A stretch of DNA of 64,000 nucleotides from Candidatus Thiodiazotropha sp. (ex Myrtea sp. 'scaly one' KF741663). Lineage in GTDB: Bacteria; Pseudomonadota; Gammaproteobacteria; Chromatiales; Chromatiaceae. The stretch lies in assembly GCA_025655555.1 (NCBI GenBank), contig JAHXIQ010000005.1:248001-312000 (forward strand), read 5' to 3'. The notes beneath the pieces are model-generated. The model was not told the DNA's origin. It was given only the letters and a program-made list of their open reading frames with translations, and did no database searches. Both the position numbers and the translations under genes were made by a program. This document shows, piece after piece, positions 52,165 through 60,856 of this stretch. The stretch's first letter is position 1, and every line of letters begins with the position of its first letter.

Positions 52165-54171
52165 ATGAGCAAATCCTTTCAATTAGTTGCTAAATTCGAA
52201 CCGGCAGGCGATCAGCCAGCGGCCATTCGTGGCCTGATGGAGGGCCTCAATGATGGAGAGGCCGGTATGACCCTGCTGGGCGTGACCGGTTCCGGCAAGA
52301 CCTTCAGTATCGCCAATGTGATTGAGCAACTGCAGCGTCCGACGTTGATATTGGCGCCCAACAAGACCCTCGCTGCCCAGCTCTATGGAGAGTTCAAAGA
52401 CTTCTTCCCGGAAAACTCGGTGGAGTATTTCGTCTCCTACTACGACTACTATCAGCCTGAGGCCTATGTGCCGGCCTCGGATACCTTCATCGAGAAGGAC
52501 GCTTCGATCAATGACCACATCGAACAGATGCGCCTGTCGGCGACCAAGGCATTGCTGGAGCGCCAGGACACCATCATTGTGGCGACGGTCTCCTCGATCT
52601 ACGGTCTGGGTGATCCACGCTCCTATCTGGGCATGATGCTGCATCTCTCACGCGGTGACATTATCGATCAGCGGGCAATCCTGCGCCGTCTGGCCGAACT
52701 GCAGTACAAGCGCAACGATGTGGAACTGCATCGCGCCACCTTCCGCGTACGCGGCGAGGTGATCGATATCTACCCGGCAGAGTCGGATGCCGAGGCCCTG
52801 CGGGTTGAATTGTTTGACGATGAGGTGGAGCAGCTGTCCGTTTTCGATCCCCTCACCGGTGAGATATTGCGCCGGGTGCCTCGCTACTCCATCTATCCCA
52901 AGAGTCATTACGTTACCCCGAGGGAGACCCTGCTCAATGCGGTGGACCAGATCAAGGTTGAACTGCAGGAGCGGCTCACTCAGCTCGAATCGGCCCATAA
53001 GCTGGTGGAGGCACAAAGACTTGGACAGCGTACGAGGTTCGATATCGAGATGATCAATGAGTTGGGCTATTGCTCCGGTATCGAGAACTACTCTCGCTAT
53101 CTCTCCGGCAGGTCGGCAGGAGAGCCGCCGCCCACACTGTTCGACTACCTACCTGACAATGCACTGCTGGTGGTGGACGAGAGTCATGTCACGGTTCCCC
53201 AGCTAGGTGGCATGTACCGGGGTGACCGTTCGCGCAAGGAGACGCTGGTGGAGTATGGATTTCGGCTCCCCTCGGCGCTGGATAACCGGCCACTCAAATT
53301 CGAGGAGTTCGAGCACCGCTCACCCCAGACTATCTACGTCAGTGCCACACCCAGGGATTATGAGATCGAACACGCTGGATCTATCGTAGAGCAGGTGGTG
53401 CGACCTACCGGCCTGGTAGACCCGGCAGTTGAGGTGCGGCCAGCCACCAGTCAGGTGGACGATCTGCTGTCTGAAATCCGTCTGCGGGTGGCCCAGAGCG
53501 AGCGGGTGCTGGTCACGACATTGACCAAACGAATGGCGGAAGACCTCACCGACTATCTTCGGGATCATGATGTGCGTGTGCGCTATCTTCATTCGGATAT
53601 CGATACCGTGGAACGGGTGGAGATCATACGGGACCTGCGTCTGGGCGAGTTCGATGTGCTGGTGGGTATCAATCTGCTACGGGAGGGATTGGATATGCCA
53701 GAGGTCTCCCTGGTGGCGATCCTGGATGCCGACAAGGAGGGTTTCCTGCGTTCGGAGGGATCGCTGATCCAGACCATCGGCCGGGCGGCGCGCAACGTCA
53801 ACGGCAAGGCAATTCTTTATGCGGATCAGATCACCGGCTCCATGCGACGGGCGATCGATGAGACTGACCGCCGGCGGGAGAAACAGATTGAACACAATCG
53901 GGAGCATGGTATTACGCCCAAGACCATCCTAAAGTCGATCGCCGACATCATGGAGGGCGCTTATCCGGGTGCTCAGGTGAATGCGCGCACCTATGCCAAG
54001 GTGGCAGATGAGCAGGCGGAGTATGCGAATCTGAGCCCCAAACAGATGGCTAAGCGCCTTCGTCAACTGGAAGATCAGATGTATCAACACGCCCAGGATC
54101 TGGAGTTTGAAGAGGCGGCCCGAATCAGGGATCTCATCAAATCACTGCAGGACAAGGGGCTGGTTGCCTGA
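52165..54171 (+). CDS. uvrB: UvrABC excinuclease subunit B
   Basis: Nucleotide excision repair helicase-like subunit of 668 residues. Walker [10 protein letters not shown], the beta-hairpin region [25 protein letters not shown], the DEAD-like motif VVDESH, helicase motif [30 protein letters not shown] and QTIGRAARN are intact. The C-terminal UVR motif ([24 protein letters not shown]) contacts UvrC. Full length. Divergent from aspC. Confidence 0.97.
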   Translation: MSKSFQLVAKFEPAGDQPAAIRGLMEGLNDGEAGMTLLGVTGSGKTFSIANVIEQLQRPTLILAPNKTLAAQLYGEFKDFFPENSVEYFVSYYDYYQPEAYVPASDTFIEKDASINDHIEQMRLSATKALLERQDTIIVATVSSIYGLGDPRSYLGMMLHLSRGDIIDQRAILRRLAELQYKRNDVELHRATFRVRGEVIDIYPAESDAEALRVELFDDEVEQLSVFDPLTGEILRRVPRYSIYPKSHYVTPRETLLNAVDQIKVELQERLTQLESAHKLVEAQRLGQRTRFDIEMINELGYCSGIENYSRYLSGRSAGEPPPTLFDYLPDNALLVVDESHVTVPQLGGMYRGDRSRKETLVEYGFRLPSALDNRPLKFEEFEHRSPQTIYVSATPRDYEIEHAGSIVEQVVRPTGLVDPAVEVRPATSQVDDLLSEIRLRVAQSERVLVTTLTKRMAEDLTDYLRDHDVRVRYLHSDIDTVERVEIIRDLRLGEFDVLVGINLLREGLDMPEVSLVAILDADKEGFLRSEGSLIQTIGRAARNVNGKAILYADQITGSMRRAIDETDRRREKQIEHNREHGITPKTILKSIADIMEGAYPGAQVNARTYAKVADEQAEYANLSPKQMAKRLRQLEDQMYQHAQDLEFEEAARIRDLIKSLQDKGLVA

Positions 54172-54303
54172 TCTGCCATAAAAAAACTTGATCAAAATCC
54201 TTGGAGAACAAAGTTTATTTTGTAAAAAATTAATATAAACTATTTAAAGATATAGGGTTTATACTGGATATTAAGTAGTTTACGTTTGCTTCCGTCTCTC
54301 TAG

Positions 54304-54984
54304 GTGGGTTACAAACAATGGCTAGAAATCATGGTTGACCTTGACGGCATGTTGCAGGATATCCGTGCAGAGGCGAACTATGTCTGCCGCATGACCGGCA
54401 GGGATAAACTGAACGATCTTATCCTCGAGGCTATGAGCCGGGTGCCCAGGCAGCATTATGTCGGCAAGCAGTTTCGCTCTCATGCTTATGAAAACAGCCC
54501 CTTGCCCATTGGTAGCGGTCAGACCATCTCCCAACCCTTCATCGTCGCGCTGATGACTGACTTGGTAGCGCCGAAACGTACTGATAAGGTACTGGAAGTC
54601 GGTACCGGCTCGGGCTACCAGACCGCCATTCTGGCGCAACTGGTGGAGCGGCTGTTTACCATCGAGATTATCCCCGAACTGGCTCAGGCATCGCGGCAGC
54701 GACTCGAAGATGAGGGCTATGACAATATCAACCATCGTATAGGGGACGGTTACTACGGCTGGGCCGAAAAAGCGCCCTTCGACGTGATTATGCTAACGGC
54801 CGCAGTTGAGGATATTCCCCTGTCCCTGATCGAGCAGCTCTCACCCGGTGGCCGTATGATTGCGCCTGTAGGTAAGCGCTCATTTTCACAGGATTTGATT
54901 CTGCTCCAGAAAGACCCCTCTGGAGAGGTCCGTTTCACCAGCCTTCTGCCTGTCACATTCGTTCCGCTGACGGGGGAACACTAA
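54304..54984 (+). CDS. pcm: protein-L-isoaspartate O-methyltransferase
   Basis: Repair methyltransferase of about 220 residues that methylates L-isoaspartyl sites in damaged proteins. The PIMT block YENSPLPIGSGQTISQPFIVALMTDL and SAM motif I VLEVGTGSGYQTAILAQL are present, then IEIIPELAQASRQRLE and a closing PGGRMIAPVG. GTG at 54304 and ATG at 54331 are both possible starts. It is followed by the EF-hand-like protein gene. Confidence 0.94.
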   Translation: MGYKQWLEIMVDLDGMLQDIRAEANYVCRMTGRDKLNDLILEAMSRVPRQHYVGKQFRSHAYENSPLPIGSGQTISQPFIVALMTDLVAPKRTDKVLEVGTGSGYQTAILAQLVERLFTIEIIPELAQASRQRLEDEGYDNINHRIGDGYYGWAEKAPFDVIMLTAAVEDIPLSLIEQLSPGGRMIAPVGKRSFSQDLILLQKDPSGEVRFTSLLPVTFVPLTGEH

Positions 54985-55108
54985 TCCCGCTCTATCCAAT
55001 GCCTTCTGGTTGGCGGTAGACCTTTCAGGTATTAAACGACTCAGTCAGTCAAGTCATACCCGATTCAGCCGATAGTTTTCATACCGGCAATGCCTCTTGA
55101 GGCGCACG

Positions 55109-56197
55109 ATGAAAATCACAGACAGCACGTTGGTACTCCAGTCCAGCCACCACGCAGAGGTGAAAGATGTGGCTCGCGAATCCCTGCGTATCTGGCAGAA
55201 TGGATCTGAGACCACTGAGAGTGAAGTGCTGGGAGCGGGGACTGGACGCCTGCGCCAACGAGCCAGTGCTTTGCTGCAAAATCCACCGGTTCGTCCCGCT
55301 GAATCCCCTGCGAACTCCATTGAGTTGACCCCTGTACAGGCTGTTGCTGATGGTGAGGCGTCACTTGATCCTCTACACGACCTTGAGATGTCTCTACTCA
55401 AGCTCCTGGTCGAGCGATTCATTGGACATGAGGTCCGGGTGACAACGCCTGCCGATCTGAGATCCGAGACCGCCGAGTCTGTAGATACGGAAACACCACA
55501 GGTTGTTCAAAATGAGGAGAGTAGAGGAGCAGGGTGGGGTATGGTCTATAACAATTACCAGTCCCACTATGAGTCGGAACAGACGGAATTTCAGGCGCAG
55601 GGCGTTGTGAAGACAGCTGACGGGCGTGAGATCGCCATTGATATTCAACTCAATATGAGCCGGGAATTCTTCTCCGAGTCCTCAATGACCTTGAGGGCGG
55701 GTGATGCCTTGAAGGACCCGTTAGTCGTGAATTTCTCCGGTAGTGCGGCCGAACTGACCCGAGAACGTTTTGATTTCGATATCGATGCCGACGGTGTCAG
55801 CGATCAGATCCACTTCCTTACCCCAGACAGCGGCTTTCTCGCGCTGGACAGGAATCAGGATGGGATCATCAACAACGGTTCCGAGCTCTTTGGGACACGG
55901 AGCGGAAACGGCTTTGCCGATCTGGCCAGATTCGATAGTGATGAGAACGGTTGGATTGATGAGAATGACGCCGTTTTTGACCACCTGCGTATCTGGTCCA
56001 AGGATGCCGAGGGTAGGGATCAGCTGGTTGCATTGGGGGCAAAAGGCGTAGGTGCTGTCTATCTGGGGCATATTACCACGCCGTTTGAGATGAAAGATGA
56101 TGATAATCAACTGCTTGGTGTAGTGAGAGAGAGTGGACTCTATCTGGACGAAGGTGGCGTCGCCGGTACCATGCAACAGATAGATCTGGTTGTTTAA
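55109..56197 (+). CDS. EF-hand-like calcium-binding repeat protein
   Basis: Protein of 362 residues without a signal peptide. The N-terminal 150 residues are variable and include a helical PLHDLEMSLLKLLVERFIG segment. The C-terminal part (about 215-330) holds calcium-loop-like repeats: DFDIDADGVSDQIHFL, ALDRNQDGIINNGSELFGTRSGNGFADLARFDSDENGWIDENDAVF, followed by LRIWSKDAEG. This DxDxDG-rich arrangement recurs in secreted VCBS/RTX-associated proteins of marine gammaproteobacteria. The function is unknown. It starts at MKITDSTLV after GAGG. Confidence 0.8.
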   Translation: MKITDSTLVLQSSHHAEVKDVARESLRIWQNGSETTESEVLGAGTGRLRQRASALLQNPPVRPAESPANSIELTPVQAVADGEASLDPLHDLEMSLLKLLVERFIGHEVRVTTPADLRSETAESVDTETPQVVQNEESRGAGWGMVYNNYQSHYESEQTEFQAQGVVKTADGREIAIDIQLNMSREFFSESSMTLRAGDALKDPLVVNFSGSAAELTRERFDFDIDADGVSDQIHFLTPDSGFLALDRNQDGIINNGSELFGTRSGNGFADLARFDSDENGWIDENDAVFDHLRIWSKDAEGRDQLVALGAKGVGAVYLGHITTPFEMKDDDNQLLGVVRESGLYLDEGGVAGTMQQIDLVV

Positions 56198-56326
56198 ATC
56201 GACTGTGGCATCTTGTGTAGGGGGCTTCGGTGCTCTGTTTACCGTCTATTGGTCAAGACGCCCCAAAAGGAATCGACGAAGGGTTGCAATCGGCAGGGAC
56301 CAGCCTGTATGATTCGCCGTCTTAAA

Positions 56327-56402
<76 letters not shown>

Positions 56403-56419
56403 AATAAACCACAATAATC

Positions 56420-56453
56420 AGCGGCTTAGAGTTAATTCTCTGGCCGCTTTTTT
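56420..56453 (+). terminator. intrinsic terminator after tRNA-Val
   Basis: AGCGGC pairs with GCCGCT, with inner AGAG/CTCT, followed by TTTTTT, 18 bases past the tRNA CCA. Confidence 0.8.
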
Positions 56454-56556
56454 CGTTCTGGTGGTCGTGAATTATCTGTGTGACCATTGTGTGACCGTGA
56501 AGGCTGCACAACGATCACACAGGTATATAAGACCGTTCGCCGGGAAGGAAATAGGG

Positions 56557-57087
56557 ATGGGAAGGATCGAATCACTTGCTCTGGACTTCTGCAATGGGGT
56601 GTATGACCACACGGTAAAGGACGAGGTGTGGCCTAAGGTATTCAGGTATCTCCTGGAGAACTCAAGTGCCTTGTCATTCAGCAGAGACCGCATCCATACG
56701 CTTTGGACTGTGAACGGTGGTCACCTGCGAAGAAAGGTCTCGGATGATGATCTGACCGTATCTGTTCTAACAACCTTTCTCCCGAAATACGAAGGAGAAG
56801 GGCTAACTTTATACCGGGGGGAATGCAAATTCCTTTTTGATGACAACAAGATAGGGTTTTGTTGGACGCCTGTGGAAGAGGTGGCAAGGATGTTTGCCAG
56901 TGGGCTAAACTCTAATGAGTCAGGCGGGGTATTGCTGAAAGCCTATGCACCAAGTCGGGCAATAATTTCATCCCCAAATGATCACAGCGTCAATCAGATG
57001 GAAGAGCATGAATATACGTGCAATCCGAATCTTCTAGAAGACCTCGAAGTTATTAAAGTTTTTGATAAATATCCAAATCGCGGATGA
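56557..57087 (+). CDS. ADP-ribosyltransferase-like cargo protein
   Basis: Soluble protein of 176 residues. LTLYRGECKFLFDDNKIGFCWTPVEEVARMFASGLN followed by GGVLLKAYAPSRAIIS and MEEHEYTCNP has the layout of ART-fold (R-S/T-E type) proteins: the YRG Arg, the WTP strand and the final ExE-like EEHE. Catalysis and target are unproven. AAGGAAAT lies before the ATG at 56557; the frame is open further up to 56461. It is the only + strand gene of the element and sits beside the attachment site, where satellites carry defence or toxin cargo. Confidence 0.5.
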   Translation: MGRIESLALDFCNGVYDHTVKDEVWPKVFRYLLENSSALSFSRDRIHTLWTVNGGHLRRKVSDDDLTVSVLTTFLPKYEGEGLTLYRGECKFLFDDNKIGFCWTPVEEVARMFASGLNSNESGGVLLKAYAPSRAIISSPNDHSVNQMEEHEYTCNPNLLEDLEVIKVFDKYPNRG

Positions 57088-57249
57088 AAAGAAACCCCGC
57101 CAGGCGTATTACCGGCAGGGCTTCAGTCCGACACTTCAGCGATGACCCGAGAGAGAGGAAATCATACATCGCCCAGGCGCGTCGGCTACCTGCTCTGCTA
57201 GTGCGTGACCGAAGGGCAAACCAACCCAACACACCAGCCAAATCGTAAA

Positions 57250-57456
57250 TTACAGTTCTATTTGTCCAATCCTCCCAAGGAGCCCTTTCGGCAGTGGCTT
57301 GCGACTGGGAGTTACCTGTCCCACCTCAACGTCAGATAGACCGGACAGGCCAGCAGATTCACGACCTAGTCCAAGGCGTCGGTTTGCGTATTCCGCAACA
57401 CTGGCACCAGACCGGACCACAGCGGCAACCTCTTCATCGGTCAAGGGGTTAGTCAT
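57250..57456 (-). CDS. small hypothetical protein of the mobile element
   Basis: Protein of 68 residues, unrecognised. A DEEVAAVVRSGASVAEYANRRLGLG helix is followed by a Gly/Ser/Pro-rich tail ending GLLGRIGQIEL. Its ATG overlaps the upstream gene's stop as ATGA. It is the last gene of the minus-strand packaging operon. Confidence 0.6.
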   Translation of the reverse strand: MTNPLTDEEVAAVVRSGASVAEYANRRLGLGRESAGLSGLSDVEVGQVTPSRKPLPKGLLGRIGQIEL

Positions 57457-58208
57457 GCTAATACTTCCAGGCTGTGGGTCTTCAGTCCCGCCTTGAACAG
57501 ATCGCTCCCCTGGATTTCATCGTACTGTTCGGCTGAAATCTCGGTTACTTTTCCGTATCCCGGGAGCTTTATCGATCCGATTTGTAAAGGAGTACCTTCA
57601 CCCACATTCAGGATCTTCACAGGGGCGGGTTCCGGCTCTGACGGTTTGGCCGGGGCAAACTGTTCAACGTAACGATTGACCTCTTTCAAGTCGTTGGCTT
57701 TCTTGAGGTGGGTAGAACAGATCCTCTCAAACGCCTTGGGGTCCAGAATTGACGCAAAGACTCTCAATGTGGCCAGTTTACATCTGGCCAGCGGATCAGC
57801 CGGGAAGCGGTAGAGACCACCCAGCGTCTTACCTGTGGCGATAAGCAGTAGCGACGTTAGGGCTTGCTGTCGGGTTTCGTCGGGTAGCCCTTTGGCAGCG
57901 TCGGCGAAAACATCCAATAGGGTCATCCCGTTACCCGCCCTTACGTCGGGATGTTGGACGTTGAGGCTGACGAATTGCGCGACAACCAAGGCTGCAGACC
58001 CGGCCGTGTTTTCATCGACCTCATTTAATGCCTTTTCAATCAGACCGAGGAGTTCAGACTGTTTAGTATCATCTGAAAGCTGTTCAGTTAGTGAAGCCTG
58101 TTCTTCCAGGGTTGCAAGGTATGCAGCATCGCGATGCCCCTTCACTAACTCTTCGGCCTGACGCTCGGCCTCTTCGAGATCGTTGATCAGTTGGTTCAAG
58201 GTGTTCAT
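57453..58208 (-). CDS. hypothetical phage-type protein of the mobile element
   Basis: Protein of 251 residues following the large terminase gene. The N-terminal third is a charged coiled coil (LINDLEEAERQAEELVKGH). The middle is helical (LPDETRQQALTSLLLIATGKTLGGLYRFPADPLARCK), and a Pro/Glu linker (PAKPSEPEPAPVK) leads to a small C-terminal domain ending GLKTHSLEVLA. No family is recognised. Its place after terL is where portals or scaffold proteins usually lie, but the size and sequence do not fit a portal. Confidence 0.65.
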   Translation of the reverse strand: MNTLNQLINDLEEAERQAEELVKGHRDAAYLATLEEQASLTEQLSDDTKQSELLGLIEKALNEVDENTAGSAALVVAQFVSLNVQHPDVRAGNGMTLLDVFADAAKGLPDETRQQALTSLLLIATGKTLGGLYRFPADPLARCKLATLRVFASILDPKAFERICSTHLKKANDLKEVNRYVEQFAPAKPSEPEPAPVKILNVGEGTPLQIGSIKLPGYGKVTEISAEQYDEIQGSDLFKAGLKTHSLEVLA

Positions 58209-58220
58209 GTGATTTCCTCT

Positions 58221-59636
58221 TTAGAGTAGTTCGCCATAGTCGATATAGTTGCCACGCCTGCCGCTTACAGCGACGCCAGCAACAGCGTTCGCCACATCGT
58301 CGTGAGATCCGGGGGCATGGTCGATGGAGTCTTTGCCGCTGCGTGCAGTCCGTCGTTCAAGGCCGCATATCTGCGTGATGAGTTTCTGATGATCGAGTAG
58401 TTCGATCTGCCGGGAGTTGATCAGCGGCAACGTGTCGCGGTAGAGATCAGACCGCGGTCTATCGGCAAGGTCATATTTGATGGACCGCTTTCGGAACTGT
58501 TCGCGTGGCCATTCGCCGGCATATCTATCCCCGGTAACGCGGTTGATGCGGTAACTTTTTAGGAGATCACAAAAATCCTCCACAGCAGCTTCAGGGCTGA
58601 ATGGCGGTTTCACTTCGCGGACCGCATCGATGATGGTGATCGTCTGGCCGTCTCGCCGTTCATCGTGCCCGATTGCTAAGGTCATAGAGTCAGCCGATCC
58701 ACCTGACGGGTCCACGAATCCACGGTAGTTATTTGTTGAGATGTAGCCCAACTCATAGCGGCCAGGTTCCACACAGGCTTCGACTGCTTCACGGCTGACG
58801 AATGCTTCGAGATCAGAACGGAAATGAGCAAAATACTCCGCCTGCGTATTGGCTATGTCCCTCTCCATAGCCTGCGCCACGACACGGGGTGGTAATGTTG
58901 GATTCATGATCATTGACCCGGCCTGCGCCACGAGAATAGACGGGTCATCCTTACCGTAGTAATTGCGGTAGTGATTGTAGAGTTCGCCACGTTTAGCGTA
59001 GGGACTGGATAGTGCTATCAGCTTACCGTTGAGGGTTGCGAGGGCGGGACGCAGGGCATTAATGATCTCATAGTCGGGGTTGGCTGAATCGTCAGACCTC
59101 CAGAAAGCAATTTCGTCTGCGATGACAGCAGCCAATGTGTAGCCTCTCACACTGCGGAAGGAGGCCGTTGAAATCTCTATGGCCGTTCTGTTATTCAGCT
59201 CGATGGTCTCTTTGTCTTCACGAACGACCATTGATGAGAGCATGGGGTTACTTTGAATCAATCCGCTGACGTACCGGAACACTGAGCGGGCCGCCTTCCT
59301 ATCGGTACATAACACCATCACCGTTGCGATCTCACCCGGGGATAGCTTATCGCTGTAGTCATGGAGCGCGGCGAGATACAGGGCCAGCAGTGCGGCGTTC
59401 TGTGATTTGCCACCTCTGCGCCCTATCACTAACCACAATTCATCATGGGGGTCGGCAGGCAGCGTTTCACGGTTGGTTAACTTCTTGAACGTGGCCGCCT
59501 CATCATTGGTCAACTCCAGGCCGTAGAAACCACAGAGTAGTGAGCGCCAGGCCGCGAATGAAACATTGTTAAACATATCACCGAACAGGTGATTGTCTGT
59601 CATCACATCCCTGATGCTGATAGGGCTGGCGCTCAT
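58221..59636 (-). CDS. phage terminase large subunit-like protein
   Basis: Packaging motor of 471 residues. The ATPase Walker A is VIGRRGGKSQNA (about 70-80) and Walker B is VIADEIAFWR (DE about 174-175). The RNase H-like nuclease half starts with RGFVDPSGGSADSMTLAIG and ends with DHAPGSHDDVANAVA, supplying the acidic metal ligands. It cuts and drives phage or satellite DNA into capsids. It begins with TGATG overlap with the small-subunit-like gene. Unusually for a small satellite, it is complete. Confidence 0.88.
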   Translation of the reverse strand: MSASPISIRDVMTDNHLFGDMFNNVSFAAWRSLLCGFYGLELTNDEAATFKKLTNRETLPADPHDELWLVIGRRGGKSQNAALLALYLAALHDYSDKLSPGEIATVMVLCTDRKAARSVFRYVSGLIQSNPMLSSMVVREDKETIELNNRTAIEISTASFRSVRGYTLAAVIADEIAFWRSDDSANPDYEIINALRPALATLNGKLIALSSPYAKRGELYNHYRNYYGKDDPSILVAQAGSMIMNPTLPPRVVAQAMERDIANTQAEYFAHFRSDLEAFVSREAVEACVEPGRYELGYISTNNYRGFVDPSGGSADSMTLAIGHDERRDGQTITIIDAVREVKPPFSPEAAVEDFCDLLKSYRINRVTGDRYAGEWPREQFRKRSIKYDLADRPRSDLYRDTLPLINSRQIELLDHQKLITQICGLERRTARSGKDSIDHAPGSHDDVANAVAGVAVSGRRGNYIDYGELL

Positions 59637-59662
59637 CAGACTGAACCCTCATGCTTCTGTTT
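59631..59662. repeat. direct repeat copy 1 at TerS/TerL junction
   Basis: About 31 bases beginning GCTCATCAGACTGAACCC recur at 60002-60033 with one mismatch. Each copy spans the end of one gene (coding QKHxGSV) and the start of the next (TGATGAGC). Confidence 0.8.
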
Positions 59663-60007
59663 CAGATAATCGTTCAGTGATGGAACGTCACGTTCAACGC
59701 GATGGAGACCCAGCGTCTTTAGTAGACCGATCAGCGAGTTGACGGCCTGGGTTAGTGCGCCTTGGTTGACCTCCTCACCGCGTGCCAACTTGGCTTCACT
59801 CTGCTCGATGATCGCCTCCATCCAGATAGCCCTCTTGCAGAGGGAGCGCTGTTGATAGGACAGGGCAGCTCGGCCACCGAGATCCGACTCCAGGGCCTGA
59901 AGACGATCATTGACCACCTTCGCGATGGCATAACGGCCATCAATCTTCTCGATCCAATCGTTGGAGTAGGTCTCGGGAACTGTCTGAGTCTTGCCACGCC
60001 TGCTCAT
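59636..60007 (-). CDS. putative small terminase subunit
   Basis: Protein of 123 residues. A basic N-terminus (SRRGKTQTVPETYSNDWIEKIDG) is followed by helices YAIAKVVNDRLQALESDLGG and QQRSLCKRAIWMEAIIEQSEAKLARGEEVN, the arrangement of small terminase-like DNA-recognition proteins. The assignment rests mainly on position before terL and helix pattern. Start and stop junctions are both TGATG. The C-terminus KQKHEGSV nearly repeats that of the upstream gene (QQKHGGSV), see the 31-base direct repeat. Confidence 0.6.
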   Translation of the reverse strand: MSRRGKTQTVPETYSNDWIEKIDGRYAIAKVVNDRLQALESDLGGRAALSYQQRSLCKRAIWMEAIIEQSEAKLARGEEVNQGALTQAVNSLIGLLKTLGLHRVERDVPSLNDYLKQKHEGSV

Positions 60008-60033
60008 CAGACTGAACCCCCATGCTTCTGTTG
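60002..60033. repeat. direct repeat copy 2 at cysteine-cluster/TerS junction
   Basis: Second copy of the repeat at 59631-59662. The two flank the small terminase-like gene exactly, so that gene could be lost or gained by recombination. Confidence 0.8.
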
Positions 60034-60378
60034 TCTCAGCAGTTCTTTGCCCTTTTGCCAGACAGCCAATAACCCAGGTGATGAACTAGCACGGCTGAAG
60101 CTGACGCCACGGGCCAGCAACCGACAATCAAAAGCAGCGCAGGCAGCCGGTTTATCGTGGTGTACAGAACAACCTTCATCGGTGAGATATACGCACGACC
60201 CGTCATCTTCCTTGTGAGCCACCATAAGTTCATTCGACTGGAAGTAGTGCTGCTCACTTTTGAATTTGTTCACCTCATGAGGCTGCAAGGTGATGCAATC
60301 ATTTCGACAGCACAGGGATGGGCAGCCATCACAGGGAACTTCTTTGAGGTCTTCTTTTTTCATTGGTTGGCTATTCAC
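60007..60378 (-). CDS. YkgJ-like Cys-cluster protein
   Basis: Protein of 123 residues. The N-terminal cluster VPCDGCPSLCCRNDCITLQPHE has CxxCxxxCC, and later DDGSCVYLTDEGCSVHHDKPAACAAFDC matches the YkgJ family, which binds zinc or iron by such cysteines. The final QQKHGGSV is shared with the small terminase-like gene. It sits at the head of the packaging genes, an unusual place for a YkgJ-like protein. It may be a metal-dependent regulator or enzyme of unknown target. Confidence 0.75.
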   Translation of the reverse strand: MNSQPMKKEDLKEVPCDGCPSLCCRNDCITLQPHEVNKFKSEQHYFQSNELMVAHKEDDGSCVYLTDEGCSVHHDKPAACAAFDCRLLARGVSFSRASSSPGLLAVWQKGKELLRQQKHGGSV

Positions 60379-60856
60379 GGTCTATCTGTGTACTGGTTGC
60401 CGGGTAGTTGGTCACATAATGGTTACAGGTTAGAGATAAAGGAGAATAAAAACAACGATAAACAGATACATAGGTGCACAAACAGACACCTAAACAGGGT
60501 GGAGGACAAAAGTTCTGAGGGAATTTAGGCCGAAAAATGCAGGTAGAGCGGTCTGAAGGGTCGGCGTTTCGGCCTGCCTTTTCAGTCGGTCAGTCGGTCA
60601 GTCACACCGCCACAGCTACTGAACAACCAACCATTGATCAGTCATAGGGCATTAGCTGATTGTCGGTCAGCCTACCGGTCACAACAACGATCCATCTAAC
60701 TGATCAACTCAACGGATAATCACAAGGGGTGGTCCAGGTGACCAGAGGGTCCAGGGTTTTGTGCATTGCGCTCTAACTATTCCTGTTATTAGTATTATTT
60801 TATGTTTTAGAACTATATGTAACTTACCCTGGACTACCTGGACCAACCCTTACAAT
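60379..60856. other. candidate replication origin of the element
   Basis: Noncoding gap just past the primase stop. Octamer GGTCCAGG occurs at 60731 and 60748, and its complement CCTGGACC at 60837 and, inside the primase tail, at 60882, 60894 and 60906. Between the two sets lies an AT-rich stretch (about 60780-60826). CAGTCGGT is tandemly repeated at 60583-60598. Iterons flanking an AT-rich core beside a primase/helicase gene is the P4-type ori layout. Function is inferred. Confidence 0.5.

Noticed and set aside
56461-56556. Upstream extension of the ART-like gene
   Set aside because: Starts at GTG without SD close to the tRNA terminator; the ATG at 56557 has AAGGAAAT upstream.
60583-60604. 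CAGTCGGT tandem copies considered as a CRISPR-like or attachment repeat
   Set aside because: Only two full copies without spacers; at most part of the origin region. No CRISPR array was seen anywhere in the window.
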